Assembly: GCF_010093045.1 (NCBI RefSeq)
Contig: NZ_CP048115.1
Span: 4,402,001-4,466,000, forward strand
Length of the DNA: 64,000 nucleotides
Reading direction: 5' to 3'
Origin: Mucilaginibacter sp. 14171R-50
GTDB taxonomy: Bacteria > Bacteroidota > Bacteroidia > Sphingobacteriales > Sphingobacteriaceae
Position 1 is the stretch's first letter. Every line of letters starts with the position of its first letter. The notes beneath the pieces were generated by a model. The model was not told where the DNA came from. It searched no databases and saw only the letters and a list, made by a program, of their open reading frames with translations. Below are positions 17,149 to 25,335 of the stretch, piece by piece. The translations under genes were made by a program, and so were the position numbers.

Positions 17149-18050
17149 TGACTGTTTTAAACAATAATGCAGGCATAAACAAGAACCTTTTAATACTGCA
17201 TTTCACCGTTTTTGTATGGGGGTTTACCGGAATTTTAGGTCAACTTATTTCTATTTCAGCAGTAAATTTGGTGTGGTACAGGGTGCTTATAGCAAGCTTG
17301 TCGTTATTTTTGTACTTCAAATTTAACAAAACTGCGTTCAAAGTTACCGCCAAAACCGCGCTAAAATTACTGCTTACGGGTGCTTTAGTGGGCGGGCATT
17401 GGATACTTTTCTTTGCTTCTATTAAGCTTTCAACGGTGCCGGTAACCTTGGTATGCCTCTCTTCCATCACGCTTTTTACGGCGATTTTTGAGCCGCTAAT
17501 TAATAAAAAGCGCATCTCAAGAATGGAGATTTTGGCCGGCATTTTGATCATAGCGGGTATCATATTAATTTTCAAATTCGAAACACAATACACTAAGGGT
17601 ATAATTGCCGGGCTAATCAGCGCTGTGCTTGCAAGCCTTTTTGCCATCATCAACAGCCACCAGGTAAAGCATCATCAGGCGCCTGTTATCGCTTTTTATG
17701 AGCTGTCTGGCGCGCTGCTCTGGATCACTATCTACCTTTTTACCACCGCAGGCACCGCCGGTTTTTTGATACCGAAAGCTGCTGATCTGGGATATTTATT
17801 ATTGCTGGGCACTGTGTGTACATCGCTTGCGTACGTCGCGGGCGTATCGGTAATGCGCGAGCTTTCGGCCTTTCGCGTAGCCCTTATAACCAATCTCGAA
17901 CCGGTGTATGGAATAATTATGGCCTTCCTTTTTTTCGGTGATATGAACAAAATGTCGCTTGGTTTTTGGGTAGGTTCGGTTATTATACTGTCTACTATCT
18001 TCCTTTTTCCTGTGGCTCAAAAGCAGGTTGCTAAACGCCGTAAATTGTAA
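17148..18050 (+). CDS. EamA/DMT family transporter
   Basis: Inner-membrane protein of 300 residues with ten predicted helices in two EamA repeats. The first is about 15-145 (FVWGFTGILGQL, WYRVLIASLSLFLY) and the second about 150-290 (ASLFAIINSHQ, LEPVYGIIMAFLFFGD). The substrate is unknown; relatives export amino acids or other metabolites. It ends the tgt-led unit, with a hairpin about 55 bases downstream. Confidence 0.87.
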   Translation: MTVLNNNAGINKNLLILHFTVFVWGFTGILGQLISISAVNLVWYRVLIASLSLFLYFKFNKTAFKVTAKTALKLLLTGALVGGHWILFFASIKLSTVPVTLVCLSSITLFTAIFEPLINKKRISRMEILAGILIIAGIILIFKFETQYTKGIIAGLISAVLASLFAIINSHQVKHHQAPVIAFYELSGALLWITIYLFTTAGTAGFLIPKAADLGYLLLLGTVCTSLAYVAGVSVMRELSAFRVALITNLEPVYGIIMAFLFFGDMNKMSLGFWVGSVIILSTIFLFPVAQKQVAKRRKL

Positions 18051-18578
18051 ATTCTTCTTCTAATTCTGCTGTTTTGCCAATCCTGTCTTGTGGGGTAGGG
18101 GATAAAACGCACCTGTTGTACGGCGCGTTTTAAGTCGTTTTAAGCCATTATTAATTTTTGCCCACCTCCATGCTGTAAAAACATTTTGGTGCGAAACTGG
18201 GGCAAATTTAAAAATCAATTAGTGTACTGATTGCCCAAGTAAAGTTTAGTTATAAACATAGCTGATGTAAGTGCTTATTTCCGCAATTTACAATTAAACT
18301 AATCAATTTATGTATTAATATAAAAACGTGAAAATCAAATATTTATACTTTTTATAAGAACAATAATTTCAAATAAAATTGCCCTTTTAAATTTACAAAT
18401 ACTAAAAAAAATAGCACTTGATAGTATACGCGGTAAAATATGGCAATAAAATATTATTAATCAGATAAATACAATAGTTTAAGTCACTAAATAATTTACG
18501 TCCGAAAAATAAGTCGAGTTTCTTTTCAAAGTGTACCGAACTCAAACTTTCAGCTTTTTAAAAAAATACGGGGAGCAC

Positions 18579-18586
18579 TAACTTTG
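18579..18586 (+). promoter_or_regulatory. Candidate -7 box upstream of the LapA-domain gene
   Basis: TAACTTTG fits TAnnTTTG. A transcript from here would have about 280 bases before the ATG at 18877. No -33 element is obvious. Confidence 0.35.
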
Positions 18587-18738
18587 TATACAGCAGCGCG
18601 TTTTAACATTAAAACTGATGCTTAAAAATCGATTCGAGGCAACGGTTATTTGTTCAAGACCAGTCATTGGTTAAATACCAAAATTAGGCCAATATGTATG
18701 CGGCCCCGCGCGGGGAAAAGACGTGCTTAAAACTTTTT

Positions 18739-18752
18739 GAAACGATCGTTTC
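18739..18752. promoter_or_regulatory. Perfect 14-base palindrome, possible operator
   Basis: GAAACGATCGTTTC is identical on both strands. The form resembles LacI- or TetR-type operators. The regulator is unknown. Confidence 0.35.
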
Positions 18753-18876
18753 GAGAGAGTAGCATGAGCGGACTTTTACTGGTATGTTTTTTTATTGCAA
18801 ACCGCTGATCAGTTACAACGTTTTTAAAAAAGATTTAAAAAGCGCATATTGTATAAACTAAAAACCGGAAGACAAC

Positions 18877-19161
18877 ATGAGTATTAAAAATATTTTCGCA
18901 CTCGTACTTGTAGTGCTAATCACTATCGTCATTATGCAAAATACCGACGAGGCGTGGTTCACCATTTTGTTTGTTAAAAAAAGTATTTCAAAACTTGCGG
19001 TGATGACAGCCATAGCGTTGGCCGCTTTCATCCTGGGCGTATTGGTTGGACGGCCAAAAAATAAAAAATACAATATCAGCGAGCACTACGACGAACTGCA
19101 TGCCGGCGAAGACAAAAATACACTAAGTGACGAGGACCGTGATTATATTAGTAGGGATTAG
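18877..19161 (+). CDS. LapA-domain (DUF1049) small membrane protein
   Basis: A 94-residue inner-membrane protein. Two hydrophobic helices lie at about 5-20 and 38-58, with QNTDEAWFTILF between them, the typical LapA/DUF1049 layout. GVLVGRPKNKK follows the second helix, then an acidic hydrophilic tail. E. coli LapA helps coordinate LPS synthesis with LapB; here no lapB neighbour is present, so the role is by family only. Confidence 0.75.
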   Translation: MSIKNIFALVLVVLITIVIMQNTDEAWFTILFVKKSISKLAVMTAIALAAFILGVLVGRPKNKKYNISEHYDELHAGEDKNTLSDEDRDYISRD

Positions 19162-19212
19162 AGGCCGCGGTTATATTGCTAATTGCCGCGAGGTCACGTT
19201 CTTTATCGTTGC

Positions 19213-20016
19213 CTAGACGTTGTAAAAAACCTGGTTAAATTCTTCCATCGCGCTAAGGTTCGGTACGTTTTCGAAAATGCCAAAAACCGACGCACCAGAG
19301 CCGCTCATACTCGCGTATATGGCGCCATGTTCGTAGAGTTCTGCTTTTACGCCACGTATAACGGGATGATCGCGGAAGATATGGCTTTCAAAATCGTTCT
19401 TAATGCGCCCTCTCCATGCCGTAAGGGGCGTTTTTATCAGGTCGTATAACGAATCGCGGACCGGGGTCGGTTTTACGCCTCTGTAAGCCTCCGCGGTTGA
19501 TACGTGCTCATCAGGCATCACCAATACAATTTTATAGGCCGACAAGTCGAGATTGATGGGTTCAAACTCGTCCCCCTTCTCAAACGCGAACACCGGTTGG
19601 TTGCGGATAAAGAAAGCACAGTCGGCGCCGAGTCTGCGGGCATAATCTTCCATCCTATCAGCCGACAACCTTAGTTCAAATTTATCGTTCATCAACCTAA
19701 CGAAAAAACCGGCGTCGGCCGAGCCTCCGCCAAGCCCCGCTCCTATTGGGATATTTTTGTGCAGATGAATTTTTACAGGCGGCAGGTGGTGGTCTTTTTT
19801 TAGCAAGTGGTATGCCTTGATGCAAAGGTTATCAACCCCTGCCCCGGGAATGTCAAGTCCCGATGATTCGAAGCTTAATTTGTCAGCTTCTGTAACTTCC
19901 AGTACGTCGTTAATTTTCACCGGGTAAAAAACGGTTTCTAGGTCGTGGTACCCATCAGGCCGGCGGGCAACAATATTTAAGCCGATATTTATTTTGGCGT
20001 TCGGGAATACTATCAT
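19213..20016 (-). CDS. ispE: 4-diphosphocytidyl-2-C-methyl-D-erythritol kinase
   Basis: GHMP-family kinase of 267 residues in the MEP isoprenoid pathway, phosphorylating CDP-ME. It begins MIVFPNAKINIGL, with the conserved AKIN start, then RRPDGYHDLETVF. The ATP-binding PIGAGLGGGSADAG lies near residue 90 and the C-terminal MSGSGASVFGIF near 245. The ATG at 20016 is preferred over GTG at 20034. The gene is divergent from thyA and convergent with the LapA-domain gene. Confidence 0.93.
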   Translation of the reverse strand: MIVFPNAKINIGLNIVARRPDGYHDLETVFYPVKINDVLEVTEADKLSFESSGLDIPGAGVDNLCIKAYHLLKKDHHLPPVKIHLHKNIPIGAGLGGGSADAGFFVRLMNDKFELRLSADRMEDYARRLGADCAFFIRNQPVFAFEKGDEFEPINLDLSAYKIVLVMPDEHVSTAEAYRGVKPTPVRDSLYDLIKTPLTAWRGRIKNDFESHIFRDHPVIRGVKAELYEHGAIYASMSGSGASVFGIFENVPNLSAMEEFNQVFYNV

Positions 20017-20099
20017 CAAAAATTCAATTAACACCGCATGTATTTATACACATCAGTAGGATACCAAAAATAGATTATTTTTCTTTGTCTTCGACAAGG

Positions 20100-20180
20100 T
20101 CATTGAGTCATCGCTACGCTGTCATTGTGTCATTGGACAAGCGTAAAAAATAATGACTCAATGACCCAATGACTCAATGA
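20100..20180. repeat. TCATTGAG-word inverted repeat, ispE-thyA spacer
   Basis: The left arm (20100-20136) contains TCATTGAGTCAT and GTCATTGTGTCATTGG. The right arm (20152-20180) is built from ATGACTCA/ATGACCCA at an 8-base period. The arms are complementary. The same 8-base word forms the array at 46718-46762. Confidence 0.75.
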
Positions 20181-20195
20181 TAAAAATTTAACAAA

Positions 20196-21017
20196 ATGAA
20201 ACAGTACCTCGACCTGATGCAGCATGTGATGAAGAACGGAGCGCAGAAGCACGACCGCACCGGTACAGGCACCCTTAGCGTGTTTGGTTACCAAATGCGT
20301 TTTAACCTGCAGGACGGCTTCCCGATGGTGACTACCAAAAAGCTCCACCTTAAGTCCATCATTCATGAGCTGATCTGGTTTCTGAGCGGCGATACCAATA
20401 TCAAATATCTTAAAGATAATGGCGTACGCATCTGGGACGAGTGGGCCGACGAGAACGGCAACCTTGGCCCGGTGTATGGCTACCAGTGGCGCAGCTGGCC
20501 AAAACCCGATGGGGGCCATATAGACCAGATAACACAGGTTGTAAACCAATTGAAGACAAACCCCGATTCGCGGCGTATTATGGTATCGGCATGGAACGTT
20601 GCCGATGTTAACCAGATGGCCCTGCCACCCTGCCATAGCTTGTTTCAGTTTTATGTGGAGCCCCCCAACACCGCTAAAGGTGAAACAAGAGGAAAATTAT
20701 CCTGTCAATTATATCAGCGCAGCGCGGATATATTTTTAGGCGTACCCTTCAACATCGCGTCGTACGCTTTGCTTACCATGATGATGGCCCAGGTATGCGA
20801 CCTGGATTACGGCGACTTTATCCACACCTTTGGCGATGCCCATATTTACAACAACCATTTAGAGCAGGCCCGCCTGCAGCTAAACCGCGAACCAAGGCCA
20901 TTGCCAACCATGCGCATCAACCCGGATGTAAAAAACATCTTCGATTTTAAGTACGAAGATTTCACACTGGAGAACTACGACCCACACCCGCATATTAAGG
21001 GCGTTGTTGCGGTTTAG
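20196..21017 (+). CDS. thyA: Thymidylate synthase
   Basis: A 273-residue folate-dependent enzyme methylating dUMP to dTMP. The HDRTGTGTLSVFG N-terminus, RRIMVSAWN phosphate-binding segment, PPCHSLFQF with the nucleophilic Cys, QLYQRSADIFLGVPFN, and HIYNNHLEQ are all present. It is about nine residues longer than the E. coli enzyme because of an insertion (NTAKGETRG) before KLSCQLYQ. folA lies just downstream, separated by a toxin-antitoxin remnant. Confidence 0.96.
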   Translation: MKQYLDLMQHVMKNGAQKHDRTGTGTLSVFGYQMRFNLQDGFPMVTTKKLHLKSIIHELIWFLSGDTNIKYLKDNGVRIWDEWADENGNLGPVYGYQWRSWPKPDGGHIDQITQVVNQLKTNPDSRRIMVSAWNVADVNQMALPPCHSLFQFYVEPPNTAKGETRGKLSCQLYQRSADIFLGVPFNIASYALLTMMMAQVCDLDYGDFIHTFGDAHIYNNHLEQARLQLNREPRPLPTMRINPDVKNIFDFKYEDFTLENYDPHPHIKGVVAV

Positions 21018-21040
21018 ACGGATGTTTTGTAAATTTGGGT

Positions 21041-21241
21041 ATGAGCACTACAGAGTTAAAAGAAGAGATACAGAAAGCCGTTGAGCAAATTCCTGAAAAT
21101 GCTCCTGAAAACCTGCTGCAAGAGGTTTTAGGTTACATACAAGATGTAAGTAATAAAATCACTGAAAAGGCAAAACGTGCTGAATATGTAAAAGAAATAA
21201 TTGCTGAAGACGAAGAAGTATTTAGGAAACTTGCGCAATGA
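21041..21241 (+). CDS. Putative antitoxin of a Doc-type toxin
   Basis: A 66-residue, highly charged, helix-forming protein (IQKAVEQIPENAPENLLQEV, AEDEEVFRKLAQ). Its stop overlaps the start of a Doc-like frame by four bases (ATGA), the usual antitoxin-toxin order. No Phd DNA-binding signature is obvious. The assignment rests on position and size. Start at 21041; an in-frame TTG two codons upstream is less likely. Confidence 0.62.
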   Translation: MSTTELKEEIQKAVEQIPENAPENLLQEVLGYIQDVSNKITEKAKRAEYVKEIIAEDEEVFRKLAQ

Positions 21242-21587
21242 TTGACTTACAGGAGGTTGAACGATATCACAACGATTTAATTGATCAGTTTGGCGGAAAT
21301 AAGGGCGTTAGAGATATCACAGGTTTGGAAGCCGCTTTAGCGCGTCCGTCAATGACCTTCGATCAGCAAGATCTTTATCCGACAGCTGCTGATAAAGGCG
21401 CTGCGGTATTTGAAAGTCTCATTATCAATCACCCTTTTATCGATGGTAAAAACGTATAGCATATCTTTTACTTCGCCTTACCATGAGGATTGAAAATATT
21501 ACCCTCGTAGCATCGCCAAAAGAAAAGTACGATATGGCCATAGCTGCGAGTATGGGCCAATTTAATTTCGATCAAATAAAAGATTAG
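21238..21587 (+). pseudogene. Doc/Fic-type toxin, frameshifted in the catalytic motif
   Basis: The first frame ends NHPFIDGKNV-stop at 21459. The expected Fic/Doc motif is HPFxxGNKR. Shifting one base near 21446-21452 (GGTAAAAACGT for an expected GGTAACAAACGT) restores GNKR. The frame then continues with IAYLLLRLTM and later QFNFDQIKD to a stop at 21585-21587, as in full-length Doc proteins. The single-base loss destroys the nucleotide-transfer site. It is either a real inactivation or a sequencing error in an A-run. Confidence 0.82.
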
Positions 21588-21613
21588 ATCACTCAGCATT
21601 CAATTAAAATTCA

Positions 21614-22096
21614 ATGACCATCTCCATTATAGTAGCTATAGCCCAAAATTACGCCATTGGCAAAAACAACCAGTTGCTTTGGCATATGCCAAATGATCTT
21701 AAACACTTTAAGCAGATAACATCAGGCCGCACCATTATCATGGGGCGCAAAACGTATGAGTCGGTTGGTAAGCCGCTGCCCAACCGCCGCAATATTGTAG
21801 TTACCCGGCAGGATATACAAATACCCGGTTGCGAGGTGGTAAAATCAATTGACGAAGGGTTTAGCCTTTGCGCGCATGAGGATGAAGTTTTTATTGGAGG
21901 TGGCGCCGAGATATACCGGCAGGCGATGGATAAAACCGACCGGATATATTTGACCATTATCCACAAGGATTTTGAGGCCGATACGTTTTTCCCAGAGATC
22001 GATTACCTGAAATGGGACGAGGTAAGCCGCGTTTACAACGAACCGGATGATAAAAATCCGCTGCCGTACTCATTTATCACACTTAACCGCCGCTAA
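21614..22096 (+). CDS. folA: Dihydrofolate reductase
   Basis: A 160-residue NADPH-dependent enzyme regenerating tetrahydrofolate, which ThyA consumes. IIVAIAQNYAIGKNNQLLW at the start, MPNDLKHFK with the catalytic Asp, GRKTYESVGKPLPNRRN for NADPH, and FIGGGAEIYRQA are all standard. Length is normal. It is separated from thyA only by the toxin-antitoxin pair. Confidence 0.95.
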   Translation: MTISIIVAIAQNYAIGKNNQLLWHMPNDLKHFKQITSGRTIIMGRKTYESVGKPLPNRRNIVVTRQDIQIPGCEVVKSIDEGFSLCAHEDEVFIGGGAEIYRQAMDKTDRIYLTIIHKDFEADTFFPEIDYLKWDEVSRVYNEPDDKNPLPYSFITLNRR

Positions 22097-22125
22097 CAAA
22101 AACACAGATTATTTTGTTTCAATTA

Positions 22126-22159
22126 AAAATTTCATGCTTGTGAAATTTTATTAGATTTG
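22126..22159 (+). promoter_or_regulatory. Inverted repeat and -7 box upstream of secDF
   Basis: AAAATTTCA (22126-22134) and TGAAATTTT (22141-22149) form a perfect nine-base inverted repeat. TAGATTTG (22152-22159) fits TAnnTTTG, about 50 bases before the secDF ATG. The repeat could be an operator or the end of the folA transcript. Confidence 0.45.
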
Positions 22160-22210
22160 CCGTCTTATTTAAAAAGCTTATAAACTAATTAATTACATAT
22201 TTAATTCGCG

Positions 22211-25189
22211 ATGCAAGGTAAAGGGGTTATTAAATTTTTCGCCATTCTGCTGGCTGTGGTGTGCTTATACCAGTTTTCGTTCACATGGGTGGCCCACAAA
22301 GTTGAGCAAGATGCTAAGGCGTATGCTAAAGGCGATCCTGAAAAGGAGAAGGCTTATCTTGATTCTGTTTCCACATTACCGGTTTACCCGGTACTTAACC
22401 ACACCTACCAATATTGCGTAGAACGGGAACTTGCCCTGGGCCTGGATCTAAAAGGTGGCATGAACGTTACCATGCAGATCTCGCTGCGCGAGCTGGTAAC
22501 ATCCTTAGCAAACAACAATACCGATCCGGCTTTTAACCAGGCACTGGCCAACGCGCAGGCACGCAGCATTACCGAACAAAAGGATTATATAACACTTTTT
22601 GTTGACGAGTACGAAAAACTGGCGCCAAATTCAAAGCTTGCCGCCATATTTGCAAACAGTAACAACCAGGAAAAGCTAAAATTCAACTCGTCAAACAGCG
22701 ATGTTGAGGCGTATTTAAAAGATCAGGCAAACACGGCTGTGCAACAGTCGTACACGGTGCTACATACTCGTATAGATCAGTTTGGTGTTACACAGCCAAA
22801 CATTCAGCTGCAAAAAAGCACTAATCGTATATTAATTGAATTACCTGGCGTTAAAGAGCCCGAGCGCGTTCGCAAACTTTTGCAGGGTTCGGCCAAACTG
22901 GAGTTTTATCAAACTTTTGACAATACCGAGGTTTACGGTTTGCTGAACAACATTAACGGCCTGTTAGCTGCTAAAAACAAAACTTCAAAAGTCGATACTT
23001 CAAAAGCCGATACCGCAAAATCACTGGCAGCGGCAAAAGATACATCTGCTGCCGGTAAGCCAGCAAATTCGTTAGTAAACAAATTAAAAAACAGCACCAA
23101 TAAAGATTCTGCCAGTTTGGTTAAAAACCAGTTGGCCGCTAACCCGCTATTCGCGGTTATGTCGCCTGTTACTTATCAGGATCAAACGGGCCAGCAGCAA
23201 TTAAGCCCGGGCCCAATTGTTGGTTACACTGCACAAAAAGATACCGCTAAGGTAAACAGCTACCTGCGTAGTGCCGATATCAAATCGGTTATTCCGCAAA
23301 ACATGAAATTCTTATGGAGCGTAAAACCTATCAAAAACTCAAAAGTATTTGAACTTTACGCTATCAAACTTTCGGGTGCCGAGAACGGCCCTGTCCTGTC
23401 GGGCGATGTGATAAACGATGCGCGCAGTGATGTAGACCAAATGAAAGGCGGCTACGAGGTTACCATGTATATGAACTCACAGGGTGCCGCAAAATGGAAA
23501 ACCATTACCGCCGAAGCCTCTTCAGGCGCTAACAAAAGGGCTATAGCCATCGTACTTGACGATAACGTTTACTCGGCCCCTAACGTTCAAAACGAAATCT
23601 CGGGCGGGGTATCATCCATATCAGGTGGTAACTTTACTCTTGAGGATACAAAGGATTTGGCCAACATATTAAAAGCCGGCCGTTTACCTGCACCTGCACG
23701 CATCATTGGCGAAGCGGTTGTAGGCCCGTCATTAGGTCAGGAAGCCATCAACGCCGGTTTATTATCTTGTATATTAGGTTTGGTGGTGATCCTTATTTTC
23801 ATGATCGCTTATTACAAACGCGCGGGTACAGTTGCCGTTATAGCGGTACTGATCAACGTATTTTTCCTGATGGGGGTATTGGTGAGCCTGCGCGCAGTGT
23901 TAACGCTACCGGGTATTGCAGGTATCATTTTAATATTGGGTGTTGCGGTTGATGCCAACGTGTTGGTTTACGAGCGCGTGCGCGAAGAGCTTGCCCTGGG
24001 CAAATCTATCCGTATAGCTGTAGCCGATGGTTTTAAACATGCTTTACCTTCTATCCTTGATGCCAACATCAGTACATTCTTAACAGGGGTTATATTGTTC
24101 CTATTCGGTAGCGGCCCAATACAGGGTTTCGCAACAACCTTAATGATCGGTATCGTAACTACCCTTTTCTGCTCACTGTTGATCTCAAGGCTTATATTCG
24201 AGTTTATGCTAGAAAAAGGCTGGGATATCAGTTTCTCTCGCCCGTGGAGTTCGCATACATTCAAAAACGCCAATTACGCTTTTGTAAAAAACAGGTTTAA
24301 GTTTTATGCCTTCTCGGGTATATTTATTGCGGCCGGTTTGGTATCTATGGTTACACGCGGCTTTAACTATGGTGTAGACTTTGGCGGCGGGCATACTTAT
24401 ATCATTAAGTTTAACCACCCCGTTACTACCGAGCAAATACACGATGCAGTTGATGCAACGCTTGGCCGCGGTACCGAGGTTAAAACTTACGGTACTGATA
24501 ACAAAATGAGCATCAATACCAACTATCAAATAAATGATACATCTGCAAATGCTGATGCCAAAGTACAAACAGCGCTTATAAAGGCGCTTGCTGCAAACCC
24601 GGAAACCAAAATTGAGGCCAAACAAATATTAAGCCATCAAAAGGTAGAGGCCACCATAGCAAACGAGGTTAAGGCCTCGGCTAAATGGACCATTATTCTA
24701 GCAATTATTGTAATATCGGCCTATATCTTGATCAGGTTCCGTAAATGGCAGTTCAGCCTTGGAGCGATGGTGGCTACCGCGCACGATTCATTGCTGGTGC
24801 TGTCGTTCTTCTCCTTATTCAAGGATATCCTTCCGTTCTCGCTGGATATCGACCAGGCATTCATCGCTGCGCTGCTTACTGTTATAGGTTATTCAATTAA
24901 CGATACCGTGGTAGTGTTCGACCGTATCCGTGAGTTCCTTGAACTGCACCATGCCAAAACCGATGACCCCAAGGTGGTAATAAACCATGCCATTAACAAT
25001 ACCTTAAGCCGTACTATCATCACCGCGTTTACCGTGATATTGATATTGGTGATATTGTTCATTTTCGGTGGCGATGTTATCCGCGGGTTCTCGTTCGCTT
25101 TACTGATCGGTGTGCTTTTTGGTACCTATTCGTCTATATGCGTAGCCTCACCGGTTATCATCGACTTTGGAAAGAAAGACCTGAAGTAA
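22211..25189 (+). CDS. secDF: Protein translocase SecDF (fused SecD-SecF)
   Basis: A 992-residue inner-membrane fusion that uses the proton gradient to pull proteins from the Sec channel. The SecD half has an N-terminal helix, ALGLDLKGGMNVTMQ, a large periplasmic domain with a low-complexity K/D/S/A insert (about residues 255-300), and helices from about 515 with GVAVDANVLVYERVREEL. The SecF half begins at about 685 with NYGVDFGGGHTY and has GYSINDTVVVFDRIRE. YajC, another Sec component, is encoded separately at 39.2 kb. Confidence 0.96.
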   Translation: MQGKGVIKFFAILLAVVCLYQFSFTWVAHKVEQDAKAYAKGDPEKEKAYLDSVSTLPVYPVLNHTYQYCVERELALGLDLKGGMNVTMQISLRELVTSLANNNTDPAFNQALANAQARSITEQKDYITLFVDEYEKLAPNSKLAAIFANSNNQEKLKFNSSNSDVEAYLKDQANTAVQQSYTVLHTRIDQFGVTQPNIQLQKSTNRILIELPGVKEPERVRKLLQGSAKLEFYQTFDNTEVYGLLNNINGLLAAKNKTSKVDTSKADTAKSLAAAKDTSAAGKPANSLVNKLKNSTNKDSASLVKNQLAANPLFAVMSPVTYQDQTGQQQLSPGPIVGYTAQKDTAKVNSYLRSADIKSVIPQNMKFLWSVKPIKNSKVFELYAIKLSGAENGPVLSGDVINDARSDVDQMKGGYEVTMYMNSQGAAKWKTITAEASSGANKRAIAIVLDDNVYSAPNVQNEISGGVSSISGGNFTLEDTKDLANILKAGRLPAPARIIGEAVVGPSLGQEAINAGLLSCILGLVVILIFMIAYYKRAGTVAVIAVLINVFFLMGVLVSLRAVLTLPGIAGIILILGVAVDANVLVYERVREELALGKSIRIAVADGFKHALPSILDANISTFLTGVILFLFGSGPIQGFATTLMIGIVTTLFCSLLISRLIFEFMLEKGWDISFSRPWSSHTFKNANYAFVKNRFKFYAFSGIFIAAGLVSMVTRGFNYGVDFGGGHTYIIKFNHPVTTEQIHDAVDATLGRGTEVKTYGTDNKMSINTNYQINDTSANADAKVQTALIKALAANPETKIEAKQILSHQKVEATIANEVKASAKWTIILAIIVISAYILIRFRKWQFSLGAMVATAHDSLLVLSFFSLFKDILPFSLDIDQAFIAALLTVIGYSINDTVVVFDRIREFLELHHAKTDDPKVVINHAINNTLSRTIITAFTVILILVILFIFGGDVIRGFSFALLIGVLFGTYSSICVASPVIIDFGKKDLK

Positions 25190-25210
25190 TAAATATCTCA
25201 TATAAATTAA

Positions 25211-25240
25211 AGGCTCCAAAGAACATTTGGAGCCTTTTTT
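25211..25240 (+). terminator. Rho-independent terminator after secDF
   Basis: AGGCTCCAAA and TTTGGAGCCT form a perfect ten-base stem with a five-base loop followed by TTTTT. Confidence 0.88.
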
Positions 25241-25253
25241 GTTTTACATATAG

Positions 25254-25312
25254 CCCCGCTTAAACTCCCTTAAAGGGAGGGTTAAAAAGTCTCCTTCCGT
25301 GGGGTTAGGGGG
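25254..25312. repeat. REP-like palindromic element
   Basis: CTCCCTTAAAGGGAGG is a palindrome, followed by TCTCCTTCCGTGGGGTTAGGGGG. It is related in style to the CCCCCTTCAGGGGG elements elsewhere in the window. It fills most of the secDF to NDH-2 spacer. Confidence 0.5.
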
Positions 25313-25335
25313 AACAATTTTAAATACAATCGCTC

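Larger units (their letters stand above)
18051..18876. other. 826-base gene-free stretch before the LapA-domain gene
   Basis: No convincing protein gene is seen. A likely terminator (AAAACGC at 18104-18110 with GCGTTTT at 18125-18131) ends the upstream unit. The middle is AT-rich without clear structure. From 18579 a -7 box TAACTTTG is followed by palindromes CCCCGCGCGGGG (about 18703-18716) and GAAACGATCGTTTC (18739-18752). Together these suggest a long leader or a small RNA ahead of the LapA-domain gene. Confidence 0.5.

Noticed and set aside
18764..18808. A 14-residue hydrophobic ORF (MSGLLLVCFFIANR)
   Set aside because: Too short to support, with no visible start signal or conservation evidence.
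20130..20636. A 168-residue minus-strand frame
   Set aside because: Antisense to thyA and beginning in the word-repeat spacer.
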